Shown here: positions 1 through 6,699 of the stretch, piece by piece | Layout: every line of letters starts with the position of its first letter | How positions within the stretch are numbered: the first letter of the stretch is position 1 | Source: CAVZZV01 sp963779845 | GTDB taxonomy: Bacteria; Bacteroidota; Bacteroidia; Bacteroidales; GCA-2748055 | Assembly: GCA_963779845.1 (NCBI GenBank) | Contig: CAVZZV010000001.1 | Coordinates: forward strand, 496,001-560,000 | Length of the DNA: 64,000 nt | Reading direction: 5' to 3' | Notes under the pieces: generated by a model | Seen by the model: only the letters and a program-made list of their open reading frames with translations | The model's database searches: none | Told to the model about the DNA's origin: nothing | Translations under genes and position numbers: made by a program

Positions 1-679
1 GGTTTATATCATAATAGGAGAGAATAGAGAGGATTTTGGCAAGCGTTCCGGATTTATGTGAAAGGGCGAAATGAATGGAAGATTTGTTCACCTTGGATTT
101 ATCGGTTTCCCATCCGTTTGACTCCCTGAGTATCAGAAAGCGTGTATAGTTCATCTTATTGGTTTCAATGCTTTCAGAAAGGATTTCAAGATCATATTTG
201 GTCGCTGCAAGGTGACTCGCAATAGCGCCAATCCCGGTGAGCTGCTTATCCCTGATTTCGCGTGCCGAAAGTGCTGTGTCGATACTTTCAATTAGTTTTA
301 TTTCAGGGTATTGTTCGAAAAAATCCTGACATTGAAGAATGGCCATCGGATGTGAGTAGACTTCGCGCAGCTCTTCAATTTTCTGTCCTTTTAAAGCGAC
401 CAGGTTTTGTCGTATACGAAGATAAATCTCACCGGTGATTTTCATTTTCGAATCCTTCATCAACCCATAATTAGGAAGTATGCTCCCCGCCAGACTGTTT
501 TCTATGGCCATGATACCATAATCGACCTGTCCCTTGGTAAGCGATTTCATCAGATCGCGGAAGGTGTTCCGGGGGAGTATTTCGATATTCTCCTCTTCAA
601 AATAATGCATCGCAGCTATTTCATGAAAAGCTCCGTACCCGCCCTGTATTGCAATTCTCTTGATAACTGGTTTCTTCAT
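1..679 (-). CDS. pheA: prephenate dehydratase (3' end cut by window edge)
   Basis: Prephenate dehydratase converts prephenate to phenylpyruvate in phenylalanine synthesis. About 226 residues are visible, starting MKKPVIKRIAIQGGYGAFHE. The periplasmic-binding-protein-like catalytic fold shows the family features YGIMAIENSLAGS (about residues 54-66), the EVYSHPMAILQC block (about 104-115) and the TKYDLEIL...NYTRFLIL block. The regulatory ACT domain begins at about residue 205 (SSIHFALSHKSGTLAKIL) and is cut by the window start, so the protein is a monofunctional dehydratase without a chorismate mutase domain at its N-terminus. The start codon at 679 lies 9 bases past the T-run of an intrinsic terminator, and two aromatic-rich leader peptides lie upstream. 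Expression is therefore very probably set by transcription attenuation that senses charged tRNA-Phe (and perhaps tRNA-Tyr). Confidence 0.93.
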   Translation of the reverse strand, partial: MKKPVIKRIAIQGGYGAFHEIAAMHYFEEENIEILPRNTFRDLMKSLTKGQVDYGIMAIENSLAGSILPNYGLMKDSKMKITGEIYLRIRQNLVALKGQKIEELREVYSHPMAILQCQDFFEQYPEIKLIESIDTALSAREIRDKQLTGIGAIASHLAATKYDLEILSESIETNKMNYTRFLILRESNGWETDKSKVNKSSIHFALSHKSGTLAKILSILSYYDIN

Positions 680-688
680 CTTAATGAT

Positions 689-716
689 AAAAAAAGGCCC
701 CGAATTGTCCGGGACC
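689..716 (-). terminator. proximal attenuator terminator of pheA
   Basis: On the minus strand GGTCCCG (716-710) can pair with CGGGGCC (702-696) around a 7-base loop, and seven T follow at once (695-689), ending 9 bases before the pheA start codon. A terminator between a leader peptide and the gene it precedes is the hallmark of attenuation. A competing pairing is possible: CCGGG at 756-752, just after the leader peptide stop, is complementary to CCCGG at 713-709 within the terminator's first arm and could act as antiterminator. Confidence 0.85.
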
Positions 717-760
717 TTAGTTATATATTGCTTTTACGCGAACACATACAGCCCGGCTGT

Positions 761-820
761 TCAATTTCTAAAGAAATAGAAAAAGAAATAATACCAGGTA
801 TAAATGTTCGTTTTTTTCAT
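761..820 (-). CDS. Phe/Tyr-rich leader peptide (proximal attenuator)
   Basis: A 19-codon reading frame, MKKTNIYTWYYFFFYFFRN, ends 44 bases before the terminator hairpin upstream of pheA. Five Phe, four Tyr and one Trp codons are packed into twelve positions (YTWYYFFFYFF), which is not expected by chance and matches the control-codon block of classical amino-acid attenuators. A ribosome stalled there for lack of charged tRNA would leave the downstream CCGGG free to disrupt the terminator. The frame starts 7 bases after the T-run of the distal terminator, so it can only be transcribed when that one is read through, unless a promoter lies between them. Confidence 0.85.
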   Translation of the reverse strand: MKKTNIYTWYYFFFYFFRN

Positions 821-827
821 TTTATTC

Positions 828-853
828 AAAAAAAAATCCCGATATAACCGGGA
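828..853 (-). terminator. distal attenuator terminator of pheA leader
   Basis: On the minus strand TCCCG (853-849) pairs with CGGGA (841-837) around a 7-base loop and is followed by nine T (836-828). It lies between two aromatic-rich leader peptides. CGGGG at 885-881, just after the first leader's stop, can pair with UCCCG of this hairpin (one G-U pair), giving the same antiterminator logic as the proximal copy. The stem is short (5 bp), so its strength is less certain than that of the proximal hairpin. Confidence 0.65.
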
Positions 854-889
854 CACTCAACTGTTTTAAAAAAGTTATTGCCCCGTGCT

Positions 890-931
890 TCAGGTATTAA
901 AAAAGTAATGAAATCCGTAATTGCAGGCCAT
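890..931 (-). CDS. aromatic-rich leader peptide (distal attenuator)
   Basis: A 13-codon frame, MACNYGFHYFFNT, precedes the distal terminator. It holds three Phe, two Tyr and one His codon within eight positions (YGFHYFFN). Alone this would be weak evidence. Its position directly before a hairpin with nine T and a complementary GGGG segment, in tandem with the very clear leader 2, makes a duplicated attenuator plausible. No strong ribosome binding site is visible, which is normal for this phylum. Confidence 0.6.
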   Translation of the reverse strand: MACNYGFHYFFNT

Positions 932-991
932 GATCTTTTGATAACTTTATGCAAAATAAGGAATTTTGATTAAGATATGCAAGCGTTTCGG

Positions 992-999
992 CAAAAATA
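992..999 (-). promoter_or_regulatory. candidate -7 box for the pheA leader transcript
   Basis: The minus strand reads TATTTTTG, a perfect match to the Bacteroidota -7 consensus TAnnTTTG. Transcription would start near 985, about 55 bases upstream of the distal leader peptide. No clear TTG -33 element is present at the usual distance, so the call is tentative. The rest of 932-1223 upstream of nth holds no convincing gene; an in-frame extension of nth to 966 has no family similarity. Confidence 0.35.
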
Positions 1000-1223
1000 A
1001 TGAAGAATTATTAGAAAATAAGATTATCATTACCTTTGTATTGTATAAAGCCGGTACTGAAATGATGTTGAATGCGAAGAAATCACCCGGATCCGGTTAT
1101 GTTAGCTTCCCAACTGGTTATTCCATTTTTTTTAAGAAGGATAAGACAGACATTGCGGAACTGAAGATTAATGTTAAATCGACCATTCATTCCCAATCAA
1201 AAAAGATTTTTGATCCAGATTTA

Positions 1224-1856
1224 ATGACAAAAAAAGAGAGATTTATCAAAGTCATCCAATGGTTTACCGAAAATATGCCCCTTGCCGGGACAGAGCTGCG
1301 GTACACGAAGCCTTATGAATTACTTGTGGCGGTAATCCTTTCCGCACAATGCACCGATAAACGTGTAAACATCATAACTCCCTCTTTTTTTGAACGGTTT
1401 CCTGATCCGGAAACACTTGCCGCCTCTTCCACCGATGAAATATTCGAATACATCTCCTCCTGTTCCTATCCCAACAATAAGGCAAGGCACCTTTCGGGAA
1501 TGGCGCAGATGCTCGTCAATGATTTCAATTCCGAAGTCCCTTCCGACATCGTCCTTCTTCAGAAGCTACCCGGTGTGGGAAGAAAAACGGCAAATGTCAT
1601 TGCCTCCATTATCTTCGACCTTCCAGCCCTCGCGGTCGACACACATGTTTTCAGGGTAGCCAAAAGGATCGGACTCACCGTTAATTCGAAATCTCCCCTG
1701 GATACGGAAAGGCAACTGATGAAATATCTTCCTAAAAACATACTTGGAAAGGCTCATCACTGGCTCATCCTGCACGGAAGGTATGTATGCCGGGCAAGGA
1801 ATCCCCATTGCGGAGAGTGTGGGATTCGGGATTACTGTAAATATGTGGGTAATTGA
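1224..1856 (+). CDS. nth: endonuclease III
   Basis: DNA glycosylase/AP lyase that removes oxidised pyrimidines in base excision repair. With the start at 1224 (MTKKERFIKV) the product is 210 residues, the normal family length; the frame is open back to 966 but those 86 residues do not resemble Nth. The helix-hairpin-helix is LPGVGRKTANVI, with the catalytic Lys in GRKTAN. The catalytic Asp lies in ALAVDTHVFRV. The [4Fe-4S] loop is C-x6-C-x2-C-x5-C at the C-terminus (CRARNPHCGECGIRDYC). It is divergent from pheA and followed by an unrelated secreted protein. Confidence 0.95.
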   Translation: MTKKERFIKVIQWFTENMPLAGTELRYTKPYELLVAVILSAQCTDKRVNIITPSFFERFPDPETLAASSTDEIFEYISSCSYPNNKARHLSGMAQMLVNDFNSEVPSDIVLLQKLPGVGRKTANVIASIIFDLPALAVDTHVFRVAKRIGLTVNSKSPLDTERQLMKYLPKNILGKAHHWLILHGRYVCRARNPHCGECGIRDYCKYVGN

Positions 1857-2021
1857 AGGCTTAATCTATGAATGGCTTGAGGAGGAATTGTTTCAACCTT
1901 GAGCAAAATTTCCATTACCACTATAAAAGTATCCTATCACGAAGGACAAAATTGCTTTTGAAGCGATATCTTCCTATTTTTGGAGTGCAAAATTTGGTTA
2001 TAGTTCAACAAAAGGAAAAAA

Positions 2022-2909
2022 ATGAAAACAATTGAAAAAGGATTTTTACTTTTCCTGATACTATTTCTGACTTCCTCTTTTCTTCCCCAACGGATCAATT
2101 ACCGTGAGGGGCGCTATAATAATGTGTGCAAGGATCTCCGGGGAGATGCCCTGCTCTATTTCATTTTTATTGACTCGAAAGACACTGCACCCTGGACAGA
2201 ATTTGACATTATAAGTACCATAGATTCCATAAATACCGCCATGAAGTGGATCGAGGCCGAAGCTGCAAAAAATAAGGTAAAGCTCACCATCAAATCTGAT
2301 TATTATATTGGAAAAGATTATACAACCATAAACAGAAGCCTGCCCTGGGGTACAGTGAAAGAATCACTTAAAAAGCCATCACTGAACAAGGGAATCCAGG
2401 AATTAAACCGCTGGGCAGACAATATTGCGCGCAAGGCAGGAGAATCATTCTTCATAACCGATAAAGACGGGATTCCAAAACAGCAGAAACCAAAAGATAC
2501 TGAAAGGCTCATTGCGCTTTTGAGGGATGAATTTTCCGTGGAAAGCGTTGCCCTGATGTTTTTGGTGAATAATTATTTTAAGGACGATATATCGGTGGCG
2601 CTGAATACTTTTACAAGCGATAAACCAGAATATTGTATAGTAAGTTACAAGTACCCTTCCGAAATCGCTCACAATTTCCTTCATCTCTATGGAGCTGCGG
2701 ATATGTACAGTACCTCTTTTCGAAAATCAGCAAAAAACATAAAAATATTAGCGGAAGAGTTTCCAAACGATATTATGCAGGACCCCTACGCCAAAAATAT
2801 CAAGACCTTGGGAATTTCAGAATACACCCGGTATCTTATTGGCTGGACAAATGAACTGGAGAGCAAATATGAAGGTCTTATGAAGGATAAAATTATAAAT
2901 GTTAATTAA
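2022..2909 (+). CDS. secreted zincin-like protein with an altered HExxH motif
   Basis: 295 residues with an N-terminal signal segment (LLFLILFLTSSFLPQ, about 9-23). I do not recognise a named family. Around residue 213 it carries SEIAHNFLHLYGAADMY, which reproduces the extended metzincin pattern HExxHxxGxxD except that the catalytic Glu is Asn. About 27 residues on there is NDIMQDPY, resembling a Met-turn, then an ISEYTRYLIGW segment. The three zinc ligands are thus kept while the general base is lost, suggesting a non-proteolytic zinc-binding protein or an unusual peptidase. It stops directly before the selD start codon, so the two are probably cotranscribed and translationally coupled. Confidence 0.7.
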   Translation: MKTIEKGFLLFLILFLTSSFLPQRINYREGRYNNVCKDLRGDALLYFIFIDSKDTAPWTEFDIISTIDSINTAMKWIEAEAAKNKVKLTIKSDYYIGKDYTTINRSLPWGTVKESLKKPSLNKGIQELNRWADNIARKAGESFFITDKDGIPKQQKPKDTERLIALLRDEFSVESVALMFLVNNYFKDDISVALNTFTSDKPEYCIVSYKYPSEIAHNFLHLYGAADMYSTSFRKSAKNIKILAEEFPNDIMQDPYAKNIKTLGISEYTRYLIGWTNELESKYEGLMKDKIINVN

Positions 2910-3983
2910 ATGCAATATAGCTCTAACGATCTTTCAGGAAAAGAAAATATAGCACTGACCAAATATGCTCATGGCCTTGGCTGTGGTTGTAAGGTTTCCC
3001 CGGGTATCCTTGAAAATTTGCTTAAAGACTTTCCTGCCCCTTCCTTCCCCAATGTTCTGGTGGGAGCAGAAACCTCCGACGATGCTGCCGTATACAAAAT
3101 AAGTGAAGATATGGCCATCGTTCAAACGCTTGATTTTTTCACGCCGGTAATCGACGATCCCTTCCGGTTCGGAGCTGTTGCCGCAGCCAATGCCTTAAGT
3201 GATATATACGCCATGGGGGCGAAACCCCTTTTTGCACTCAATATTGTGGCCTTCCCTACCCATCAGCTTCCCCTGGATGTCTTAAAACAAATCCTTACCG
3301 GTGCGGCTGAGGTTGCGGCTGAGGCGGGGATCCCAATTCTTGGCGGACACACAATTGAAGATAATGAGCCAAAATTTGGTCTGGCTGTTACCGGATCTGT
3401 TCATCCTTCAAAGATTTACCGTAACTCCGGGGCTAAGCCGGGTGACAGTATCATCCTGACTAAACCCATTGGAACGGGGATTCTGAGCACCGCCATAAAA
3501 AAGGGAAAGCAGGGAGATCATCTTGGAGATTTATTGTATTCTACCATGCGTCAGCTAAATAAAAAAGCCGCGGAGGTCATCTCCTCCTATTCGGTGAACG
3601 CTTGCACGGATGTAACCGGTTTCGGGTTATTAGGCCATTTGAAGGAAATGGCCGCCGGATCCGGTTTAGGTGTGGAAATATTCTCTGACAGGGTCCCACT
3701 TATTGACGAAATTATGGACTTAGCCATGGAGGGATTTGTTCCGGGTGGAACTAAAAATAACCTTTCGTGGCTGGAACCCTGGTTAAAATGGGATAATTCA
3801 ATAGATAACATTACAAAGCTCGTCCTTTGCGATGCTCAAACCTCAGGGGGATTGATGTTCACGGTGGATTCCAGATATGAAAAAGAGATTATCCGGGATT
3901 TGCACCATTCAGGGATGGAACGTTCTGCGGTCATTGGCAACTTTCTCAACCAGGATTCATCCGGGACTATAAGTATTCACTAA
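2910..3983 (+). CDS. selD: selenide, water dikinase
   Basis: Makes selenophosphate from selenide and ATP, the selenium donor for selenocysteine and 2-selenouridine in tRNA. 357 residues. The N-terminal glycine-rich substrate segment GLGCGCKVSP (about 23-32) has the catalytic Cys and Lys. Further PurM-like signatures are DDAAVY, GGHTIEDNEPKFGLAVTG, TDVTGFGLLGHL and DAQTSGGLM. The start follows the stop of the preceding gene with no gap. No selA, selB or tRNA-Sec and no selU-like gene is visible here, so the final use of the selenium cannot be told. The active-site position is encoded as Cys rather than by an in-frame UGA. Confidence 0.95.
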   Translation: MQYSSNDLSGKENIALTKYAHGLGCGCKVSPGILENLLKDFPAPSFPNVLVGAETSDDAAVYKISEDMAIVQTLDFFTPVIDDPFRFGAVAAANALSDIYAMGAKPLFALNIVAFPTHQLPLDVLKQILTGAAEVAAEAGIPILGGHTIEDNEPKFGLAVTGSVHPSKIYRNSGAKPGDSIILTKPIGTGILSTAIKKGKQGDHLGDLLYSTMRQLNKKAAEVISSYSVNACTDVTGFGLLGHLKEMAAGSGLGVEIFSDRVPLIDEIMDLAMEGFVPGGTKNNLSWLEPWLKWDNSIDNITKLVLCDAQTSGGLMFTVDSRYEKEIIRDLHHSGMERSAVIGNFLNQDSSGTISIH

Positions 3984-4326
3984 TTGCATATTTGTCCCAA
4001 GGGAAATTGCCATTTACTTCCTATTCCAGTTAGTAAATGCGTTCATCTGATTGTCCCAATGGAAACGAACATTATTTTGGTCTCCCTCAATAAATTTTCT
4101 ATTAAAAACTAAAACCTTTTCCTTTGGATTGCGTAAACCTGAGCAACATAATTCTACCTGATATCTCAAAATTAGGAATTTGCAATTCGGGAAAATGGGT
4201 CTATAATTTTTGAGACCACATTTGTTTTAATTTTCAGGTGGTTTTGTTTTTTTAAAAAATGTAGTAATTTTACTTCAATTCCGATAAATCGGATTACTTA
4301 CAATATGTAATCAGTATCATATAAAT
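3984..4326 (+). other. intergenic region with one weak promoter candidate
   Basis: 343 bases without a credible gene or RNA fold. The only notable element is TTG at 4244-4246 followed after 18 bases by TAATTTTA at 4265-4272, a near match to the Bacteroidota -33/-7 promoter, about 55 bases upstream of the lipoprotein gene. No terminator after selD was recognised. Confidence 0.35.
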
Positions 4327-5271
4327 ATGACCCCTATGACTATCAAATTTCCGGAAATATCCAAAATTATCTTTTTATTCAGTGTGATGCTGGTATTTGT
4401 TCTCTCTGGCTGTGCATCCGACAGGAATAAGAGCGAAAAAGAATCAGGATCAACTGATGAATATAACGCCAAGCTCGATGACGACCTCGTAGAGAAAATC
4501 AATACAGCGAAAAGGGTTTTTTACTCCCTTCCTTCTCCACTGGAAACAGCCATGCTCATTAAAAATGCCGGTGCTACTTATGATGAGTCTCTTTTGAATC
4601 CGGTAAACAACACGGAAAAATACAATACGAACCTCGAGATGGCCATTAATTTAGGTATCTATACCACGGATCTGAGTTATGCCAGCCTTTTTGATCAGAC
4701 CCAGGCAACCCTTAATTACATCAATGCAGCCAAAAAAATGGCCGACGGACTAAAAATTCTGGATGCCATTGACGAACAGACCATACAACGTTTAGAAGAA
4801 AATATTAATAACCGCGACATCATCATTGATATTATATCTGAAACCCTTTTAAATTCAAACTCTTTTTTGGAAGACCGGGGGTTGCAGGCCACCAGTGCAA
4901 TAATACTGGTTGGCGGCTGGATTGAAGGTTTGTATATAGCGACAAACCTGGTGGATCAGGGTTCAGTTGATCTGAAAACGGATAAAATGGTTGAGCGGAT
5001 CGTGGACCAGAAGCTTTCCCTGAACATTATTATCAGTCTTCTCGAAAGCCATAATGAGAATGTTGAAGCCCAAACCCTTCTGAAAGATGTTAGGGCAATT
5101 AGTGAAATCTACGATAAAATCAGCATTGAGCAAACTGAAATTACGGCCGTAGAAAATCCAAAAACAAATGTTACCATGCTTAATTCTGAGACTATAATGC
5201 AGGTTCCTCCCGCGGTATTCAAAGAATTAGCTGAAAAAATTGATCAGATCAGAACACGATATATATCATAA
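4327..5271 (+). CDS. lipoprotein of unknown function
   Basis: 314 residues. A type II signal peptide ends in the lipobox LSGC (Cys near residue 29) followed by ASDRNKSEKESG, so the mature protein is lipid-anchored. An internal start at 4339 would give an equally good signal peptide. The rest is mostly helical with many Asn/Asp and no transmembrane span; segments such as NLEMAINLGIYTTDLSYASL and NLVDQGSVDLKTDKMVERIV carry no motif I can name. It is followed after 22 bases by a small secreted protein and then a strong terminator, so the two form one transcription unit. Function unknown. Confidence 0.75.
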   Translation: MTPMTIKFPEISKIIFLFSVMLVFVLSGCASDRNKSEKESGSTDEYNAKLDDDLVEKINTAKRVFYSLPSPLETAMLIKNAGATYDESLLNPVNNTEKYNTNLEMAINLGIYTTDLSYASLFDQTQATLNYINAAKKMADGLKILDAIDEQTIQRLEENINNRDIIIDIISETLLNSNSFLEDRGLQATSAIILVGGWIEGLYIATNLVDQGSVDLKTDKMVERIVDQKLSLNIIISLLESHNENVEAQTLLKDVRAISEIYDKISIEQTEITAVENPKTNVTMLNSETIMQVPPAVFKELAEKIDQIRTRYIS

Positions 5272-5293
5272 AATATTTTCAAAACCCTTGATT

Positions 5294-5734
5294 ATGAAAA
5301 GAAGTTTTTTTGCTGGGATTCTATTGTTACTATTCATCTTCGTGCCTTATAAAGCGGAAAGCCAATGTAAGCAATTTGCAAAAAATACCTGTAAAATTGG
5401 CCTTGCTCCCTATCAGCATGATGGAAACTACCATGCAGCTGTCCTTTTGGAAGGTGAAGAAGCTGAACTATATAAGACCTTCTATTCCGATACCGATTAC
5501 CGTATTGATGTTTGCGGAGCCAATAATCTTGGGAATATCGAATTTAGCGTGGTCGATGGGAAGGGCAAGGTCCTTTATAATAATAAATATAATGATTATA
5601 ATCCGAAATGGGATTTCAGGCTTCAATCATCCCAGCAATTGAAAATCATTGTGAAGGTTCCTGTAACGGACAGTCTTGCTCAGGAACCAAAAGAGGGTTG
5701 CGTGGCAATTATGTTTGGGTTCAAGGACAAGTGA
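5294..5734 (+). CDS. small secreted protein of unknown function
   Basis: 146 residues starting MKRSFFAGILLLLFIFVPYK with a signal peptide probably cleaved after KAESQ. The frame is open to 5240, but the start at 5294 gives a proper signal sequence and a short gap to the lipoprotein gene upstream. The mature part has four Cys (CKQF, TCKIG, VCGAN, GCVAI) that could form disulfides, and a beta-rich pattern (FSVVDGKGKVLYNN, LKIIVKVPV). It resembles a small periplasmic beta-sandwich, but no family is recognised. Confidence 0.7.
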   Translation: MKRSFFAGILLLLFIFVPYKAESQCKQFAKNTCKIGLAPYQHDGNYHAAVLLEGEEAELYKTFYSDTDYRIDVCGANNLGNIEFSVVDGKGKVLYNNKYNDYNPKWDFRLQSSQQLKIIVKVPVTDSLAQEPKEGCVAIMFGFKDK

Positions 5735-5756
5735 CCGGAAAAAAACAAATCATACC

Positions 5757-5793
5757 AGCAGTCTGTTGTTCTCACAGGCTGCTTTTTCTTTTT
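5757..5793 (+). terminator. intrinsic terminator after the lipoprotein operon
   Basis: AGCAGTCTGT pairs over 10 bp (one G-T) with ACAGGCTGCT around a 7-base loop, followed by a T-rich tail ending at 5793. It closes the two-gene unit 4327-5734. Confidence 0.85.
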
Positions 5794-5865
5794 AGAAAAT
5801 ATCAGGCTTATCTTTTCAAATTATATGTAATTTAGGACCATTAACAAACCGGTAATAATTTTAAC

Positions 5866-6675
5866 ATGAAAAATCCCCTGCTTATATTCCTGTTCTTATT
5901 TTCCCCCTATGCCGTTCCCTCCTGCGATGATCTGGTAAAAACCACATCAGGGATTGGTGGCCATACCGGAGCGTTAACTTCCAATGAAATTGTGGAAGGC
6001 CTTAAAACCGCCCTAAAGGTAGGTGCCGATTCATCGGTCTGGACCACCTCACGATTAAATGGCTTTTATAAGGATGAAGCAATAAAAATCCTTCTTCCCC
6101 CTGAAGCCGCCGTCATTTATGAAAATAGAAATAATGCACTGTTGAGAACGCTTGGGCTTGACAGGAAAATTGAAGAGGCCGTAATGGCATTGAACCGCGC
6201 AGCTGAAGACGCTGCATCTGAGGCGGGGCCAATTTTCAAAAACGCTATTACCGGTTTGTCCATTAGTGATGGACTAAGCATTCTCCGGGGAAAGAATCCA
6301 TCCGCGGCCAATAACGCGGCAAATTTTGATTCCACTGCGGCTACGGGTTACCTTCGGGTCACAACCTACGATCAGTTAGTCGCTGCATTCTCCCCAAAAA
6401 TAAATCAGTCACTCGATAAAAAGTTAGTAGGAAGCTACTCGGCGAACCAGATTTGGGATGGCCTGACCAGATCTTACAATACAGTTGCCAAAAACTCATT
6501 TGGTGTAATCAAGGCTGTTGAAACAGTCGATTTGTCTGAGTATGTAACGGAACGCACCCTGGATGGCCTATTTCTAAAAGTCGCTGTGGAAGAGATCAAA
6601 ATTAGGCGAGATCCGTGGAGGTGGGCACAGACATCTGTAGGGAATATCCTACAGAGGGTTTTTGGAAAATCCTGA
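5866..6675 (+). CDS. DUF4197 secreted protein
   Basis: 269 residues with a signal peptide at 1-19 (LLIFLFLFSPYAVPS). The body matches the DUF4197 pattern: EIVEGLKTALKVGADSSV near residue 42, FYKDEAIKILLPPEA near 67, a central AGPIFKNAITGLSISDGLSILRG block, and a C-terminal TERTLDGLFLKVAVEEIKIR...TSVGNILQRVFG. DUF4197 proteins are periplasmic and of unknown function. The gene sits alone between a terminator and the convergent end of uvrA, 24 bases away. Confidence 0.85.
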   Translation: MKNPLLIFLFLFSPYAVPSCDDLVKTTSGIGGHTGALTSNEIVEGLKTALKVGADSSVWTTSRLNGFYKDEAIKILLPPEAAVIYENRNNALLRTLGLDRKIEEAVMALNRAAEDAASEAGPIFKNAITGLSISDGLSILRGKNPSAANNAANFDSTAATGYLRVTTYDQLVAAFSPKINQSLDKKLVGSYSANQIWDGLTRSYNTVAKNSFGVIKAVETVDLSEYVTERTLDGLFLKVAVEEIKIRRDPWRWAQTSVGNILQRVFGKS

Positions 6676-6699
6676 TATAATTTACCCGGTTTATTGGTT

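Noticed and set aside
966..1223. 86-residue N-terminal extension of endonuclease III in the same frame
   Set aside because: It has no family similarity, and the start at 1224 gives the normal 210-residue protein; the stretch is more likely leader DNA between pheA and nth.
3984..4326. Possible small RNA or riboswitch after selD
   Set aside because: No stable fold, conserved core or terminator could be recognised by eye.
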